In this document: in pieces, positions 8,255-17,584 of the stretch
How the letters are laid out: each line of letters opens with the position of its first letter
Numbering within the stretch: the stretch's first letter is position 1
Assembly (NCBI GenBank): GCA_028276475.1
Contig: JAPYWH010000005.1
Span: 1 to 64,000 of the forward strand
Length of the DNA: 64,000 bases
Reading direction: 5' to 3'
Source: Thermocrinis sp.
GTDB taxonomy: Bacteria; Aquificota; Aquificia; Aquificales; Aquificaceae
Translations under genes and position numbers: made by a program
Notes under the pieces: model-generated
Databases searched by the model: none
What the model saw: the letters and a program-made list of their open reading frames with translations, nothing else
What the model was told of the DNA's origin: nothing

Positions 8255-8283
8255 AAAATAAGACATATCAATCATTTTGTCAA
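8255..8283 (-). promoter_or_regulatory. CRISPR leader promoter
   Basis: On the minus strand a perfect TTGACA (8278-8283) is followed after 17 nt by TATTTT (8255-8260). Transcription would begin near 8248, about 13 nt before the first repeat, and read through the array. This fixes the array orientation independently of the degenerate repeat. Confidence 0.7.
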
Positions 8284-8398
8284 GGTGGCACCCTTTTCAA
8301 ATGAAGTTAATTTTCCGAAATCCGAGATCATGCAAAGTTGAGTCTGTTGTTGTCAAATTTAAACGGTTGTCTCCCAATGCTTCCCGCCACCGACCATA

Positions 8399-8438
8399 AT
8401 TACAGTATTACGGTATTACATAATTACGGCTTTACGGT
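8399..8438. repeat. 8-bp tandem repeat, five copies
   Basis: Units start at 8399, 8407, 8415, 8423 and 8431 with exact 8-bp spacing. Copies read ATTACAGT, ATTACGGT, ATTACATA, ATTACGGC and TTTACGGT, consensus ATTACGGT. The block is flanked by two copies of TGCTTCCCG at 8378-8386 and 8444-8452. No function is evident. Confidence 0.8.
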
Positions 8439-8498
8439 GAGACTGCTTCCCGAAAAGCTTGAAAATCAAAGCCTTAACCCTCTCAAAACTAAAACAGC

Positions 8499-8575
8499 CC
8501 ACTGGGAGGGCACGCTAACCCATATTCAGTTGCCAAGTTGAACAAGGGTCCCAGTGGAACCCTTAAGCTCCCTTA
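8499..8575. other. potential structured RNA or attenuator upstream of atpG
   Basis: CCACTGGGA (8499-8507) is perfectly complementary to TCCCAGTGG (8549-8557), a 9-bp stem with a 41-nt loop. The right arm can instead form a local hairpin: AAGGGTCC (8544-8551) with GGAACCCTT (8556-8564), one bulged A. A third small hairpin, CCCTTAAAGGG, follows. The two larger structures are mutually exclusive. No run of T follows on either strand, so this is not a simple terminator. Confidence 0.35.
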
Positions 8576-8710
8576 AAGGGACTATAAAATCATAACACAA
8601 AATAGTGGGTGGAAGCTTTCTGTTAGCCATCGTGGATGAAAAGGTAAGGTGGATAAGAAAGCGGGATATTAAAGAAAAGCAAAAGCGGACAAAAGAACAG
8701 GGGTCTGTGT

Positions 8711-8716
8711 TATAAT
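8711..8716 (+). promoter_or_regulatory. extended -10 promoter of atpG
   Basis: TGT-TATAAT is a perfect extended -10 element. It ends 9 nt before the atpG ATG, predicting a 5' leader of only about 2-3 nt. There is no Shine-Dalgarno sequence before the ATG. Confidence 0.65.
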
Positions 8717-8725
8717 TTAAATGCC

Positions 8726-9595
8726 ATGCCTAAGCTTTCTCCGAGGGATATAAAAAGGAAGATCCAGGGGATAAAGAACACCAGAAGGATCACCAAAGCC
8801 ATGAAGGTGGTCTCCGCCGCCAAGCTGAGAAAGGCTCAGGAGGCAATATACGCCTCAAGACCATACTCAGAAAGGCTCTACGAGATGATTGCCCACCTTT
8901 CTGCCCATGTGGATATGAGCGCGCATCCTCTTTTGGAGGTTAGGGAGGAAAGAAGGGTTGATATCATTCTTATAACCGCGGATAGGGGCTTGGCGGGTGC
9001 CTTCAACTCAAACGTAATAAAGAGGACGGAAGAGCTTATCGCAGAAAAAAAGCAAAATGGCGTAGAGGTATCCCTTGTCCTTATAGGACGTAAGGGTGCC
9101 CAATACTTTCAAAAGAGAAGCTGGAAGGTTTTAAAGTCTTACGAGGAGGTCTTTAGGAAGGAGATCAACTTTGATGTGGTCAAGGAGGTGGGCGAGTTAG
9201 TCCGGCAAAGATACCAAAACAAAGAGACGGACGGGGTGTATCTGATAAACAATGAAATGGTCACAAGGGTAAATTACAAGCCCGTGGTTAGAAAGTTCTT
9301 GCCCTTTGAAAGGATAGAAGAAAAGGAGCAAGATTATAGCTCCTACGAGTTTGAGGTGGATGCGGAAACGTTCATAAACAAGCTCATTGACCTGTATTTG
9401 AACTATCAGCTATACAGGGCTATGCTTGAGTCCAACGCGGCGGAGCACTTTGCCCGAATGGTGGCTATGGATAATGCTACGCGCAACGCAGACGAGCTCG
9501 TGAAAACTTGGACTTTGATATTTAACAAGGCAAGGCAGGAGTCCATAACCTACGAGCTTGTGGATATAGTTAATGCAGTGGAAGCTATGAAGTGA
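8726..9595 (+). CDS. atpG: ATP synthase F1 gamma subunit
   Basis: A 289-residue protein matching F1 gamma along its length. It starts with the N-terminal helix motif RDIKRKIQGIKNTRRITKAM and the VVSAAKLRKAQ region, contains the Rossmann-like middle (LITADRGLAGAFNSNV) and ends with the conserved C-terminal helix (NATRNADELV). Gamma is the rotating shaft of F1. It is apart from the other ATPase genes (atpH, atpF and atpF' are at 24584-26039; alpha, beta and others are outside the window), the dispersed arrangement known from Aquificales. ftsY follows after 1 bp. Confidence 0.97.
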   Translation: MPKLSPRDIKRKIQGIKNTRRITKAMKVVSAAKLRKAQEAIYASRPYSERLYEMIAHLSAHVDMSAHPLLEVREERRVDIILITADRGLAGAFNSNVIKRTEELIAEKKQNGVEVSLVLIGRKGAQYFQKRSWKVLKSYEEVFRKEINFDVVKEVGELVRQRYQNKETDGVYLINNEMVTRVNYKPVVRKFLPFERIEEKEQDYSSYEFEVDAETFINKLIDLYLNYQLYRAMLESNAAEHFARMVAMDNATRNADELVKTWTLIFNKARQESITYELVDIVNAVEAMK

Positions 9596-9596
9596 A

Positions 9597-10964
9597 ATGT
9601 TTGGCTTTTTCAAGAAGTCAGAAGAGGAGAAGTTAGCGGAAAGAGGAGACAAATCTGCCATTCTTAAGCTCATAGAAAAGGGTAAAAAGGACAAAGCTAT
9701 AGAAATTTTAGAAAAATTCAAAGAAAACCCTGAACTAAGACCCATTCTTTTCAAGCTTTATATGGAGGAGGGCAAATATTACTATGCCTACCAACTGGTG
9801 GAATACTACGACAAAAACTTAGCCACCGCCAAAGAAAGGGCACTTCTCTACGAAAGGGTGGGAGAGACCCAAAAGGCGGTGGAGGAGTATTCCAAGGTGG
9901 GGGACTATGAGAGCCTTTATAGGGCTGGGATGCTTTTGAAGGAAGCAAAGCCCGAAGAGAGCCTTGAGTTTTTGGAGAGGGCTTTCAAGCTGGCAAAGGA
10001 AACCCAAAAGAAGGAACTGGAAGAACACATTTTGGAGATAAAGAAAAGGCTTGGGCTCGTGGAGGTAAAAAAAGAGGGCTTTTTGGAAAGGCTCCGCAAA
10101 GGTTTAAGAAAGACGAGGGAGCTCCTTGAGTTTGGCGTTATCTTTGCAGGGAGGAAGGTGGATGAGGAGCTGTTGGAAGAGCTTGAAGAGAGGCTCATAA
10201 GGGCAGACATTGGAGTAAAGACCGCAGGGCAACTGGTGGAAGAGTTAAGAAAGGAAGCTATAAGAAAAAACATAAAAACCTGGGAAGGGCTGTTGCCTGT
10301 GCTTAGAGAAAAGCTACTAAGCTACATAGGTGGCTGTAAAGGAGAGTTAAAGGAAGGCAAGGTTTATCTTTTTTTGGGGGTCAATGGTTCTGGAAAGACC
10401 ACCACCATAGGAAAGCTCGCCCATAGGTTCAAAAGTCAAGGGAAAAAGGTTCTACTCTGTGCTGGAGATACCTTTAGGTCTGCGGCGATAGAGCAGTTGC
10501 AGGTTTGGGCTCAAAGGAGCGGTGCAGATATAGTCTATAAGGAGGAGGGTGCAGACCCTGCGTCGGTGGTCTATCAGGCTTTGGAAAAGGCTCAGAAAGA
10601 AAACTACGATGTGGTTTTGATAGATACCGCCGGAAGGCTACACACAAAGGAGCCACTTATCAGGGAGCTAAGAAAAATAAAGCAGGTCGTTCAGAAGTTC
10701 TACCCGGAGGAGCCCACCGAAACCCTTTTGGTGTTGGATGCCACAATAGGACAGAACTCTCTTTCACAGGCTAAGGTCTTTAAGGAGGCGGTGGATGTTA
10801 GCGGTATAGTGCTTACCAAGTTGGATGGCTCTGCAAAGGGTGGTGCGGTGGTGCCCATATGCACCGAGCTAAAAATTCCCATAAAGCTTTTGGGGGTGGG
10901 TGAGGGTTTGGAGGACCTGCAGGAGTTTGAACCAAAAACCTTTGTGGAGGAGCTAACAAGTTGA
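9597..10964 (+). CDS. ftsY: signal recognition particle receptor FtsY with TPR-like N-terminus
   Basis: A 455-residue SRP receptor GTPase. The C-terminal NG domain has G1 [10 protein letters not shown] (about residue 261), G2 DTFRSAA, G3 DTAGRLH, and G4 [10 protein letters not shown]. It docks the SRP-ribosome complex at the membrane. Instead of the usual acidic disordered A domain, residues about 10-155 form regularly spaced helical pairs that read like degenerate TPR or HEAT units (for example [20 protein letters not shown] and [20 protein letters not shown]). The gene starts 1 bp after atpG; lon follows with overlapping stop/start. Confidence 0.96.
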   Translation: MFGFFKKSEEEKLAERGDKSAILKLIEKGKKDKAIEILEKFKENPELRPILFKLYMEEGKYYYAYQLVEYYDKNLATAKERALLYERVGETQKAVEEYSKVGDYESLYRAGMLLKEAKPEESLEFLERAFKLAKETQKKELEEHILEIKKRLGLVEVKKEGFLERLRKGLRKTRELLEFGVIFAGRKVDEELLEELEERLIRADIGVKTAGQLVEELRKEAIRKNIKTWEGLLPVLREKLLSYIGGCKGELKEGKVYLFLGVNGSGKTTTIGKLAHRFKSQGKKVLLCAGDTFRSAAIEQLQVWAQRSGADIVYKEEGADPASVVYQALEKAQKENYDVVLIDTAGRLHTKEPLIRELRKIKQVVQKFYPEEPTETLLVLDATIGQNSLSQAKVFKEAVDVSGIVLTKLDGSAKGGAVVPICTELKIPIKLLGVGEGLEDLQEFEPKTFVEELTS

Positions 10965-13339
10965 TGACGGAGGACTTTTTCAGATTGCCGGAGGTTCCAT
11001 CGGAGGAGTTTGAACTGCCCGCCATGCCTCTGAGGGACCTGGTGGTCTTTCCCGCTATGGTGGTTCCTCTCTTTGTGGGCAGGGAATTTTCCGTCAGAGC
11101 CATAGAGAGCGCCCTCAAAAGGGACAGGTTAATCCTCTTGGTCTTGCAAAAGGAAAAGAACGTGGAGGAGCCAGATAAAGAGGGCATTTACTCTATGGGC
11201 GTTATAGCCCATATCATCCGGGCAACGCCTTTGGAGGAAGGAAAGCTAAAAATACTCGTGCAGGGCATAAAGAGGGCACACATAAAGGACTACTACAAAA
11301 AGGAGGACCACTATTGGGCGTTGGTTAAAGCTATAGATGAAAAGGAAATAAACCCGGAGGAACTTAGCAAAGAAGAGGGGGCATACATTTCCGCTGTGAA
11401 GGAGCTTTTGGATAGGGCGGTCTCTTTGGGAAAGCAGGTGATCCCGGACCTATTGATGGTAATAAGGGAGTTGGAGGACCCCGGAAAGCTGGCGGACCTT
11501 ACCGCATCCATCTCGGACATAAAGTCCCACGAAGCCCAAAAGGTCTTAGAAAGCTTGGACCCCATCGAAAGGCTAAAGCTGGTCCATCAGTATCTGTCCA
11601 ACGAAGTGGGCATGCTGGAAGTCCAGAGTAGGATCAGGAACACTGCAAGAGAAAGAATAGAGAAGGAGCAGAGGGAATACTTCCTTAGGCAACAGCTAAA
11701 AGCTATCCAAGAGGAACTGGGAGAGCTCGACGAGAAAAAGGAAGAGGTGGAGAACTACAGAAAGAAGTTAGCCCAGCTAAAGCTCTCAAAGGAAACACGG
11801 GAGGAGATAGAAAAGCAGATAAAGAGGCTGGAGAGAATGCATCCAGAATCTGCGGAGGCTGGAGTGATAAGAACTTGGCTTGATTGGGTCCTGGAATTGC
11901 CCTGGAACAAAAAAACCAAAGACAGATACAACTTAGAAAGGGTCAAAGAGATCTTGGACAGGGATCACTACAACTTAGAGAAGGTAAAGGAGCGAATCAT
12001 AGAGTATTTGGCGGTGAAGAAGCTTACAAAAGGTAAAAGCACTGCGGTGCAGATCCTCTGTTTTGTAGGTCCTCCGGGCGTAGGCAAAACATCCCTTGGA
12101 AAATCCATAGCGGAAGCCTTGGGTAAAAAGTTTGTGAGAATATCCTTGGGTGGTATAAGGGACGAGGCGGAGATCAGAGGACACAGGAGAACCTACGTGG
12201 GTGCCCTACCGGGTCGGATCATTCAGGCGGTAAAGCAGGCGGGCACCAAAAACCCTCTGATTATTCTGGATGAGGTGGATAAGATATCTATATCCTTCCA
12301 AGGAGACCCTGACGCAGCGCTGTTGGAGGTGTTGGACCCAGAACAGAACCAAAACTTTACAGACCTGTACATAGGCTTGCCCTTTGACCTGTCGGAGGTG
12401 TTCTTTATCTGCACCGCCAACAGGGTGGATACAATTCCAAGACCTCTCCTTGATAGGATGGAGGTGATCTACCTCTCTGGGTATTCGGAGGAAGAGAAGG
12501 TATTTATAGCCAAAAATCACCTGTTGCCCAAGCTTTTGCCCTTGCACGGCTTTAAAGAGGGAGAGGTTATATTCCAAGAGGAAGCCCTTTTGGAGGTTAT
12601 AAGAGGATACACCCGTGAATCTGGAGTTAGAAACCTCCAAAGGCAGTTGGGAACCATCCTAAGAAAGCTCGCCCTCAGAAAGCTAAGGGGCGAAAAGCCA
12701 CCCTTTGAAGTAAAAGCCCAGGACGTTAAAGGGTTTTTGGGAGTGCCCAAGAGATTTACAGACAAGGAAGATACACCAATGGTTGGCTTGGCAATAGGTC
12801 TTGCTTGGACGGAGGTGGGCGGTGAGATCATGCTCATAGAGGCAACTCGGTTCAAGGGCAAGGGCAATCTCATACTTACCGGTTCCCTTGGAGATGTGAT
12901 GAAGGAGTCCGCCCAAGCGGCAATGTCTTACATAAAGTCTAAGGCGGAAGATTACGGAATAAACCCGGAGGAGTTTTCCAACTGGGATGTGCACATACAT
13001 GTGCCCGAGGGAGCTGTGCCCAAAGATGGACCCTCTGCGGGTATTACCATTGCTACAGCATTACTTTCTCTGTTTACGGATTTCCCAGTCAGGTCTGACA
13101 TTGCCATGACTGGAGAGGTTACACTACGCGGAAGGGTTCTGCCAGTAGGTGGGCTAAAGGAGAAGATCCTCGCCGCCAAGAGGGCTGGCATATATGAGGT
13201 GATCCTTCCAGAGAAGAATAAAGATGAGGTTTTGGAAGATTTACCCGCCTATGTGAGGGACAAAATGACCTTTCACTTTGTCAAAGACTTAGACCAGGTC
13301 TTTGAAAGGGCACTTGTTTCTAGCCCAAGGAAAACTTAA
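10964..13339 (+). CDS. lon: ATP-dependent protease Lon (LonA)
   Basis: A 791-residue LonA protease that degrades misfolded and regulatory proteins in the cytoplasm. Visible parts: the N-terminal substrate domain beginning [13 protein letters not shown], a coiled-coil linker, the AAA module with Walker [10 protein letters not shown] (about residue 368) and Walker [10 protein letters not shown], and the protease domain with catalytic Ser in [10 protein letters not shown] (about 690) and catalytic Lys in KILAAKRAG (about 735). I use the ATG at 10964, which overlaps the ftsY stop as TGATG; an in-frame TTG lies one codon earlier. It is the last gene of atpG-ftsY-lon. Confidence 0.97.
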   Translation: MTEDFFRLPEVPSEEFELPAMPLRDLVVFPAMVVPLFVGREFSVRAIESALKRDRLILLVLQKEKNVEEPDKEGIYSMGVIAHIIRATPLEEGKLKILVQGIKRAHIKDYYKKEDHYWALVKAIDEKEINPEELSKEEGAYISAVKELLDRAVSLGKQVIPDLLMVIRELEDPGKLADLTASISDIKSHEAQKVLESLDPIERLKLVHQYLSNEVGMLEVQSRIRNTARERIEKEQREYFLRQQLKAIQEELGELDEKKEEVENYRKKLAQLKLSKETREEIEKQIKRLERMHPESAEAGVIRTWLDWVLELPWNKKTKDRYNLERVKEILDRDHYNLEKVKERIIEYLAVKKLTKGKSTAVQILCFVGPPGVGKTSLGKSIAEALGKKFVRISLGGIRDEAEIRGHRRTYVGALPGRIIQAVKQAGTKNPLIILDEVDKISISFQGDPDAALLEVLDPEQNQNFTDLYIGLPFDLSEVFFICTANRVDTIPRPLLDRMEVIYLSGYSEEEKVFIAKNHLLPKLLPLHGFKEGEVIFQEEALLEVIRGYTRESGVRNLQRQLGTILRKLALRKLRGEKPPFEVKAQDVKGFLGVPKRFTDKEDTPMVGLAIGLAWTEVGGEIMLIEATRFKGKGNLILTGSLGDVMKESAQAAMSYIKSKAEDYGINPEEFSNWDVHIHVPEGAVPKDGPSAGITIATALLSLFTDFPVRSDIAMTGEVTLRGRVLPVGGLKEKILAAKRAGIYEVILPEKNKDEVLEDLPAYVRDKMTFHFVKDLDQVFERALVSSPRKT

Positions 13340-13346
13340 GATGTGT

Positions 13347-13352
13347 TATAAT
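13347..13352 (+). promoter_or_regulatory. extended -10 promoter of the hyfEFGI operon
   Basis: TGT-TATAAT, the same extended -10 as at atpG, ends 8 nt before the hyfE ATG at 13361. It begins 7 bp after the lon stop codon, so the AT-rich island has its own promoter, and the mRNA would be leaderless. Confidence 0.6.
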
Positions 13353-13360
13353 ACAACAAA

Positions 13361-14008
13361 ATGGTTAAATTTCTTGTTGAATTCTTCGGGGCTATGTCCC
13401 TTTTCCTCGCAGTAGCTCAACTATCAAGTAATAGACTGAATCTTTCTATAAAGATCTATCAGCTTCAATCAGTGTTTCTCTCCACATCCATTTTATTTAT
13501 TGGGATTGTATCTTCTGAATTTGAGCTTTATATTTCAAGCTTTTTAAACTTTCTAATTAAGGTGATTTTGATACCATTCTTTTTATTTAAAGTGGTTGAA
13601 AAAATTAAGCTTGATAGAGAAATTTCAATGTATCTAAACATTACAAACTCTTTGCTTTTTTCAATCTTGATAATCATTTTCGCGTTTTATATCTCAAATA
13701 AAATTAATATAACAGGTGAAGTTATAGCAAAACAGATTTTCCCGTTATCCTTAGGAATTATCTTTATTGGAATTTTTATGATGCTTTCAAGGAAAAAAGC
13801 CTTATCTCAGATTATTGGTTTTTTGACAATGGAAAATGGAATACTTCTTGCCGGAACTTCTTTGACAAAAGGTATGCCGATGATAGTTGAAATTGGAGTA
13901 TTTTTTGACGTTTTCGTCGGTGTTTTGATGGCTGGTGTGCTTGTATTTCAGATTAAAACTACTGTTGAAAATATTGATACATCAAGACTATCAGACCTTA
14001 AGGAGTAA
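13361..14008 (+). CDS. hyfE: hydrogenase-4 component E-like membrane subunit
   Basis: A 215-residue protein with about seven hydrophobic helices, matching HyfE. HyfE is related to the NuoK/MnhC membrane subunits and carries a Glu in a central helix that may take part in ion translocation; MENGILLAGTSL near residue 150 is the typical segment. It is the first gene of the hyfEFGI half-operon, 2 bp before hyfF. Base composition changes sharply here: the preceding lon gene is GC-rich at third positions, whereas this gene and the next five are clearly AT-rich. Confidence 0.85.
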   Translation: MVKFLVEFFGAMSLFLAVAQLSSNRLNLSIKIYQLQSVFLSTSILFIGIVSSEFELYISSFLNFLIKVILIPFFLFKVVEKIKLDREISMYLNITNSLLFSILIIIFAFYISNKINITGEVIAKQIFPLSLGIIFIGIFMMLSRKKALSQIIGFLTMENGILLAGTSLTKGMPMIVEIGVFFDVFVGVLMAGVLVFQIKTTVENIDTSRLSDLKE

Positions 14009-14010
14009 AG

Positions 14011-15465
14011 ATGGGTGTCATAATTGGTTTGCAACTTATCTGGGCTGTTGTTAGCTACTTTCTAAATCTTAGATTTGTGTATTTTGTTCAAATTGGAATT
14101 ACTTTTATAAATTTGATTCTTGGATACAGCTTAATCTCTAAGATAAACAATCCACAGGACAGAATTTTTGAGCTTAACAATTTACTGTTTCTTGATTCAT
14201 TAAATTCAATAGTATTTCTGATAATTTTAATAATATCCTTCTTTGTTTCCATATACAGCATAGCTTATGTGAAAAGGGAGTTAAAGGCTGGTATTCCTGA
14301 AAGAAACTTCAAAGATTACTACTTTTGGATGAACGCCTTTATATTTACTATGTTAGTGGTTGTATTATCAAATAATTTTGGAATTTTATGGATTGCTATA
14401 GAAGGCACTACCTTGGCAACTGCATTCTTGGTTAATTTCTACAGGAACAAAGAAGCTGTGGAAGCTGGCTGGAAGTACATAATGCTTTGCTCTATTGGAA
14501 TTGCTCTTGCATTGTTTGGCATCATTCTTTTTTATTACAGCTCTTTCTCAGTGTTAGGACATGGATTACAGTCTTTAAACTGGACTAACATTTACGATGT
14601 AAGCAGTAAGCTTAATTCAAAACTCTTAATGCTTGCGTTTATATTTGTATTGGTTGGATTTGGAACAAAGGTTGGATTTGCTCCACTACATTTTTGGCTT
14701 CCTGACGCCCACTCACAGGCTCCAACGCCTATAAGTGCTTTAATGTCTGGTGTTTTACTAAACTGTGCTTTTTATTCTATTCTCAGAGTTCAAGCAATTA
14801 TAAACAACAATGGCTATGGTTATGATACTTCAAAATATTTGATGTTCTTTGGTGTTTTGACTGTTGTAATTTCGGCTTTATTTATCATTCGTCAGGTTGA
14901 TTATAAAAGACTGCTTGCTTACTCATCTATGGAACATATGGCTATAATTGCCTTTGCATTTTCTGTAAATACTAAGTTAAGCATTTTTGCAGGAGTTTAT
15001 CATCTTATAAATCATGCTATTGTAAAAACTTCAATATTTATGACAGTTGGAAGCATTTTAACTTCTTTCCACACAAGGGATATATTCAGCATAAGAGGGC
15101 TTTTTAAAGCGTTGCCTTATACTTCCGTAGCTTTGATTTTATCGGTGTTTGCTATCACTGGAACTCCGCCGTTTAGCATCTTTATGTCTAAGCTTTTTAT
15201 TTTAATATCTTCTTTCAAAGCTGGTTTTATAATTCCTTCTATTATCTTGATGTTAGCTTTAGTTTTAATCTTTGGTGGGTTTATCTATCACTTTTTAAAC
15301 ATGCTTATGGGAGATACTGATAAAAGATACAAAGAAGACCTGTTGATACTATTACCGCCGTTTGTTTTACTCTTTATATCACTTGTTTTATCTTTTTACA
15401 TTCCTGAAAAAATTTTAATACTAATTAACAACATACCTGAAATTTTAGGAGTTAAAAATGGTTGA
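14011..15465 (+). CDS. hyfF: hydrogenase-4 component F-like antiporter subunit
   Basis: A 484-residue membrane protein of the NuoM/NuoN/MrpD antiporter-like family with about 13-14 helices. Diagnostic stretches are VGFAPLHFWLPDAHSQAP (about residue 225), with a conserved Lys just before, and LLAYSSMEHMAIIAF (about residue 305). Such subunits form the ion channel of complex I and membrane-bound hydrogenases. Its 3' end overlaps hyfG by 8 nt. AT-rich like the rest of the island. Confidence 0.9.
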   Translation: MGVIIGLQLIWAVVSYFLNLRFVYFVQIGITFINLILGYSLISKINNPQDRIFELNNLLFLDSLNSIVFLIILIISFFVSIYSIAYVKRELKAGIPERNFKDYYFWMNAFIFTMLVVVLSNNFGILWIAIEGTTLATAFLVNFYRNKEAVEAGWKYIMLCSIGIALALFGIILFYYSSFSVLGHGLQSLNWTNIYDVSSKLNSKLLMLAFIFVLVGFGTKVGFAPLHFWLPDAHSQAPTPISALMSGVLLNCAFYSILRVQAIINNNGYGYDTSKYLMFFGVLTVVISALFIIRQVDYKRLLAYSSMEHMAIIAFAFSVNTKLSIFAGVYHLINHAIVKTSIFMTVGSILTSFHTRDIFSIRGLFKALPYTSVALILSVFAITGTPPFSIFMSKLFILISSFKAGFIIPSIILMLALVLIFGGFIYHFLNMLMGDTDKRYKEDLLILLPPFVLLFISLVLSFYIPEKILILINNIPEILGVKNG

Positions 15466-17026
15466 GGAGCTTTTAAAGCCTATAAAAGATTTAATAGCAG
15501 ATTACAGCTTTAATACTAAAAACGAGATAGTTATTCGTACATCAGACTTTAACTTAGCAAAAGTATCTCAGTATTTATTTAGAGATTTAGATTGTGAGCT
15601 TGCAACGGTAATAGCAACAGATGATAGATTTTCTGATGACTGTTGTTTTACTATAAGATATGTCTACTCTTATCATAAAAAGAATGTATTTTTTATCGTA
15701 GAGAATAAAGTTAAAGAAAGGTTTAACTCACTGGCTAACATAATACCTGCTTTAAACTGGTACGAAAGAGAAATTAGAGATATGTTTGGGCTTGTTCCAC
15801 TTAACCATCCAGACCCAAGACCTTTGGTTTTGTTTCCAGAAAATTTTCCGCCGGATTTACATCCTTTAAGAAAAGATTTTGATATAAAAACAAGACCGGA
15901 GCTTAAAAGCTATGGAAAGTATGAATACAAAGAAGTTGAAGGAGAAGGAGTATTTAACATACTTGTAGGACCTATTCATGCAGGTATTATAGAGCCGGGA
16001 CATTTTAGATTTTCTCTTGCTGGTGAGCATGTTTTACAGCTTGAAATAAGACATTTTTGGAAGCATAGAGGAGTAGAAAAACTCGCTGAAGGTAAAACAG
16101 CGGAAGAAATCTTAGAAATTGTTCCAAGAGTATCAGGAGACCATTCTTACGCACATACCTTAGCTTATGTTCAAGCCATAGAAAAACTCTCTAATACAGA
16201 AATTCCAGAGAGGGCTAAATATTTAAGAGTTTTATTTGCTGAGCTTGAAAGGTTGATGTGTAATCTAAACGATGTAGCTTGGCTTTTCCAGGATGTAGCA
16301 TACAGTTTTGGTGCACAAGGTATGTTTATCTTAAAAGAAGAAGTGATGAGATTAAACAAAGCACTTACAGGAAATAGATTTAATAAAAACGTTCTTAAAA
16401 TCGGCGGTGTATCTGTAGATTTAAACCAAGAAAAGGTAAATCTCATCATAGATAAACTTGGCTTCATTGCTGATAAGTTTGAATTTTATAAAAAAATAAT
16501 TTTTGACTCTGCTTCTATTCTTGATAGATTTGAAACAACGGGAAGAATACTTTACGAAACAGTCAAAGAGCTTTCCTGTGTAGGCTATACTGCAAGAGCT
16601 TCTGGCTTAAAATCAGACATAAGAAAAGAACATCCATATCTTATATACGACAAGCTAACATTTACAAGCCAAACTTTTGAAGAGGGAGACTGTTTTGCAA
16701 GGTTAAAATGCAGGCTATCAGACATAGAAGACAGCATTTCTATAATAAAAGAAGTTTTAGCAGATTTACCAGATGGAGAGATTTTTACACAGCCAAACCC
16801 ACTGCCAGCCAATAGATGGACTCTTGGATACAGCGAAGGACAGAGAGGAAATATTATGTACTTTGTTAAAACAGATAAGGAAGGAAAAATAGACAGATTA
16901 AAAATCAGAGACCCATCTTTCAACAACTGGCAGGCTATACAGTGGGCAGTTTTAGGAGATATCGTTGCAGATTTTCCGCTTGTCAATAAGAGTTTAAATT
17001 TAAGCTATGCAGGAACAGATCTGTGA
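15458..17026 (+). CDS. hyfG: HyfG-like large subunit without NiFe ligands
   Basis: A 522-residue fusion of a NuoC-like 30-kDa domain (residues about 1-150, including NWYEREIRDMFGLVP) and a NuoD/HycE-like large-subunit domain. The L1 motif starts normally (KHRGVEKLAEG, about residue 205), but where hydrogenases have CGxC this protein reads SGDH (RVSGDHSYAH). The C-terminal L2 motif DPCxxC is replaced by DPSFNN. All four Cys ligands of the NiFe centre are absent, so it cannot be a NiFe hydrogenase. It fits the energy-converting hydrogenase related (Ehr) complexes. hyfI follows after 9 bp. Confidence 0.9.
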   Translation: MVEELLKPIKDLIADYSFNTKNEIVIRTSDFNLAKVSQYLFRDLDCELATVIATDDRFSDDCCFTIRYVYSYHKKNVFFIVENKVKERFNSLANIIPALNWYEREIRDMFGLVPLNHPDPRPLVLFPENFPPDLHPLRKDFDIKTRPELKSYGKYEYKEVEGEGVFNILVGPIHAGIIEPGHFRFSLAGEHVLQLEIRHFWKHRGVEKLAEGKTAEEILEIVPRVSGDHSYAHTLAYVQAIEKLSNTEIPERAKYLRVLFAELERLMCNLNDVAWLFQDVAYSFGAQGMFILKEEVMRLNKALTGNRFNKNVLKIGGVSVDLNQEKVNLIIDKLGFIADKFEFYKKIIFDSASILDRFETTGRILYETVKELSCVGYTARASGLKSDIRKEHPYLIYDKLTFTSQTFEEGDCFARLKCRLSDIEDSISIIKEVLADLPDGEIFTQPNPLPANRWTLGYSEGQRGNIMYFVKTDKEGKIDRLKIRDPSFNNWQAIQWAVLGDIVADFPLVNKSLNLSYAGTDL

Positions 17027-17035
17027 GGTGTAAAG

Positions 17036-17554
17036 ATGTTTAGAATCTTTAAAGAAAGATTTAAAGAAGGAATAAAGGCAGAAGAGCTTAAAATCAGAGA
17101 TGAAAATGTTGAAATTCTCGGCAAACAGTTAAAAGAAAAGATAGATAAATACTTTCAAGGAAGTTTTGCCATCAGAGAGGTTGACAGTGGTTCATGCAAC
17201 GCTTGTGAGTATGAAATATCAGCTTTATCAAATCCTTACTATGACATAGAAAGGTTTGGAGTAAAGTTTGTTGCATCGCCAAAACACGCAGACGCTATAA
17301 TGATCACTGGCTGTTTAACAAGAAATATGTATGAAGCAATGATGAAAGCATACGAAAATGTTCCAAATCCTAAGTTTGTTATTGCTGTAGGAGATTGTGC
17401 TTTGGATGGTGGAATCTTCAAAGGTAGTTATGCAGTAATGGATGGGATAAAAGATAAACTTCCAGTAGACATTTGGATAAAAGGTTGCCCACCAGAGCCA
17501 ATAGACATAATTTCTGGTTTATTAATGCTTTTAAATCAAAAGTTTGGAGAATAG
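17036..17554 (+). CDS. hyfI: HyfI/NuoB-like iron-sulfur small subunit
   Basis: A 172-residue small subunit of the NuoB/HycG family. Four Cys positions for the proximal [4Fe-4S] cluster are present: CNAC near residue 55, GCLTRN near 98, GDCALDGG near 122, and GCPPEP near 152. This cluster hands electrons to the large subunit in hydrogenases and is N2 in complex I. Retention of the cluster next to a ligand-less large subunit suggests a quinone-type or still unknown electron acceptor. Last gene of the forward half-operon; hyfC converges 30 bp downstream. Confidence 0.92.
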   Translation: MFRIFKERFKEGIKAEELKIRDENVEILGKQLKEKIDKYFQGSFAIREVDSGSCNACEYEISALSNPYYDIERFGVKFVASPKHADAIMITGCLTRNMYEAMMKAYENVPNPKFVIAVGDCALDGGIFKGSYAVMDGIKDKLPVDIWIKGCPPEPIDIISGLLMLLNQKFGE

Positions 17555-17584
17555 AAATCTAATTTTTAGTGTAATGCTGAAATA

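Larger units (their letters stand above)
8236..8725. other. long non-coding region between CRISPR array and atpG
   Basis: About 490 bp without a credible gene. It holds the CRISPR leader promoter (8255-8283), a five-copy 8-bp tandem repeat (8399-8438) flanked by a 9-bp direct repeat, a set of potential hairpins (8499-8575) and the atpG promoter (8711-8716). The short open frame 8338-8541 crosses the tandem repeat, lacks a ribosome site and has no recognisable content. Confidence 0.6.

Noticed and set aside
7975-8341. Short open frames across the CRISPR array
   Set aside because: Their translations merely repeat the CRISPR repeat (for example LLSHTVGLER) and are not genes.
8338-8541. A 67-codon forward frame right of the CRISPR array
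   Set aside because: It spans the 8-bp tandem repeat, has no ribosome site or recognisable content.
8236-8725. SRP RNA, 6S RNA or tmRNA in the large non-coding gap
   Set aside because: None of the conserved signatures of these RNAs could be found there.
15458-17026. Annotation of HyfG as an active NiFe hydrogenase large subunit
   Set aside because: The fold and RGVE motif fit, but none of the four Cys that hold the NiFe centre is present.
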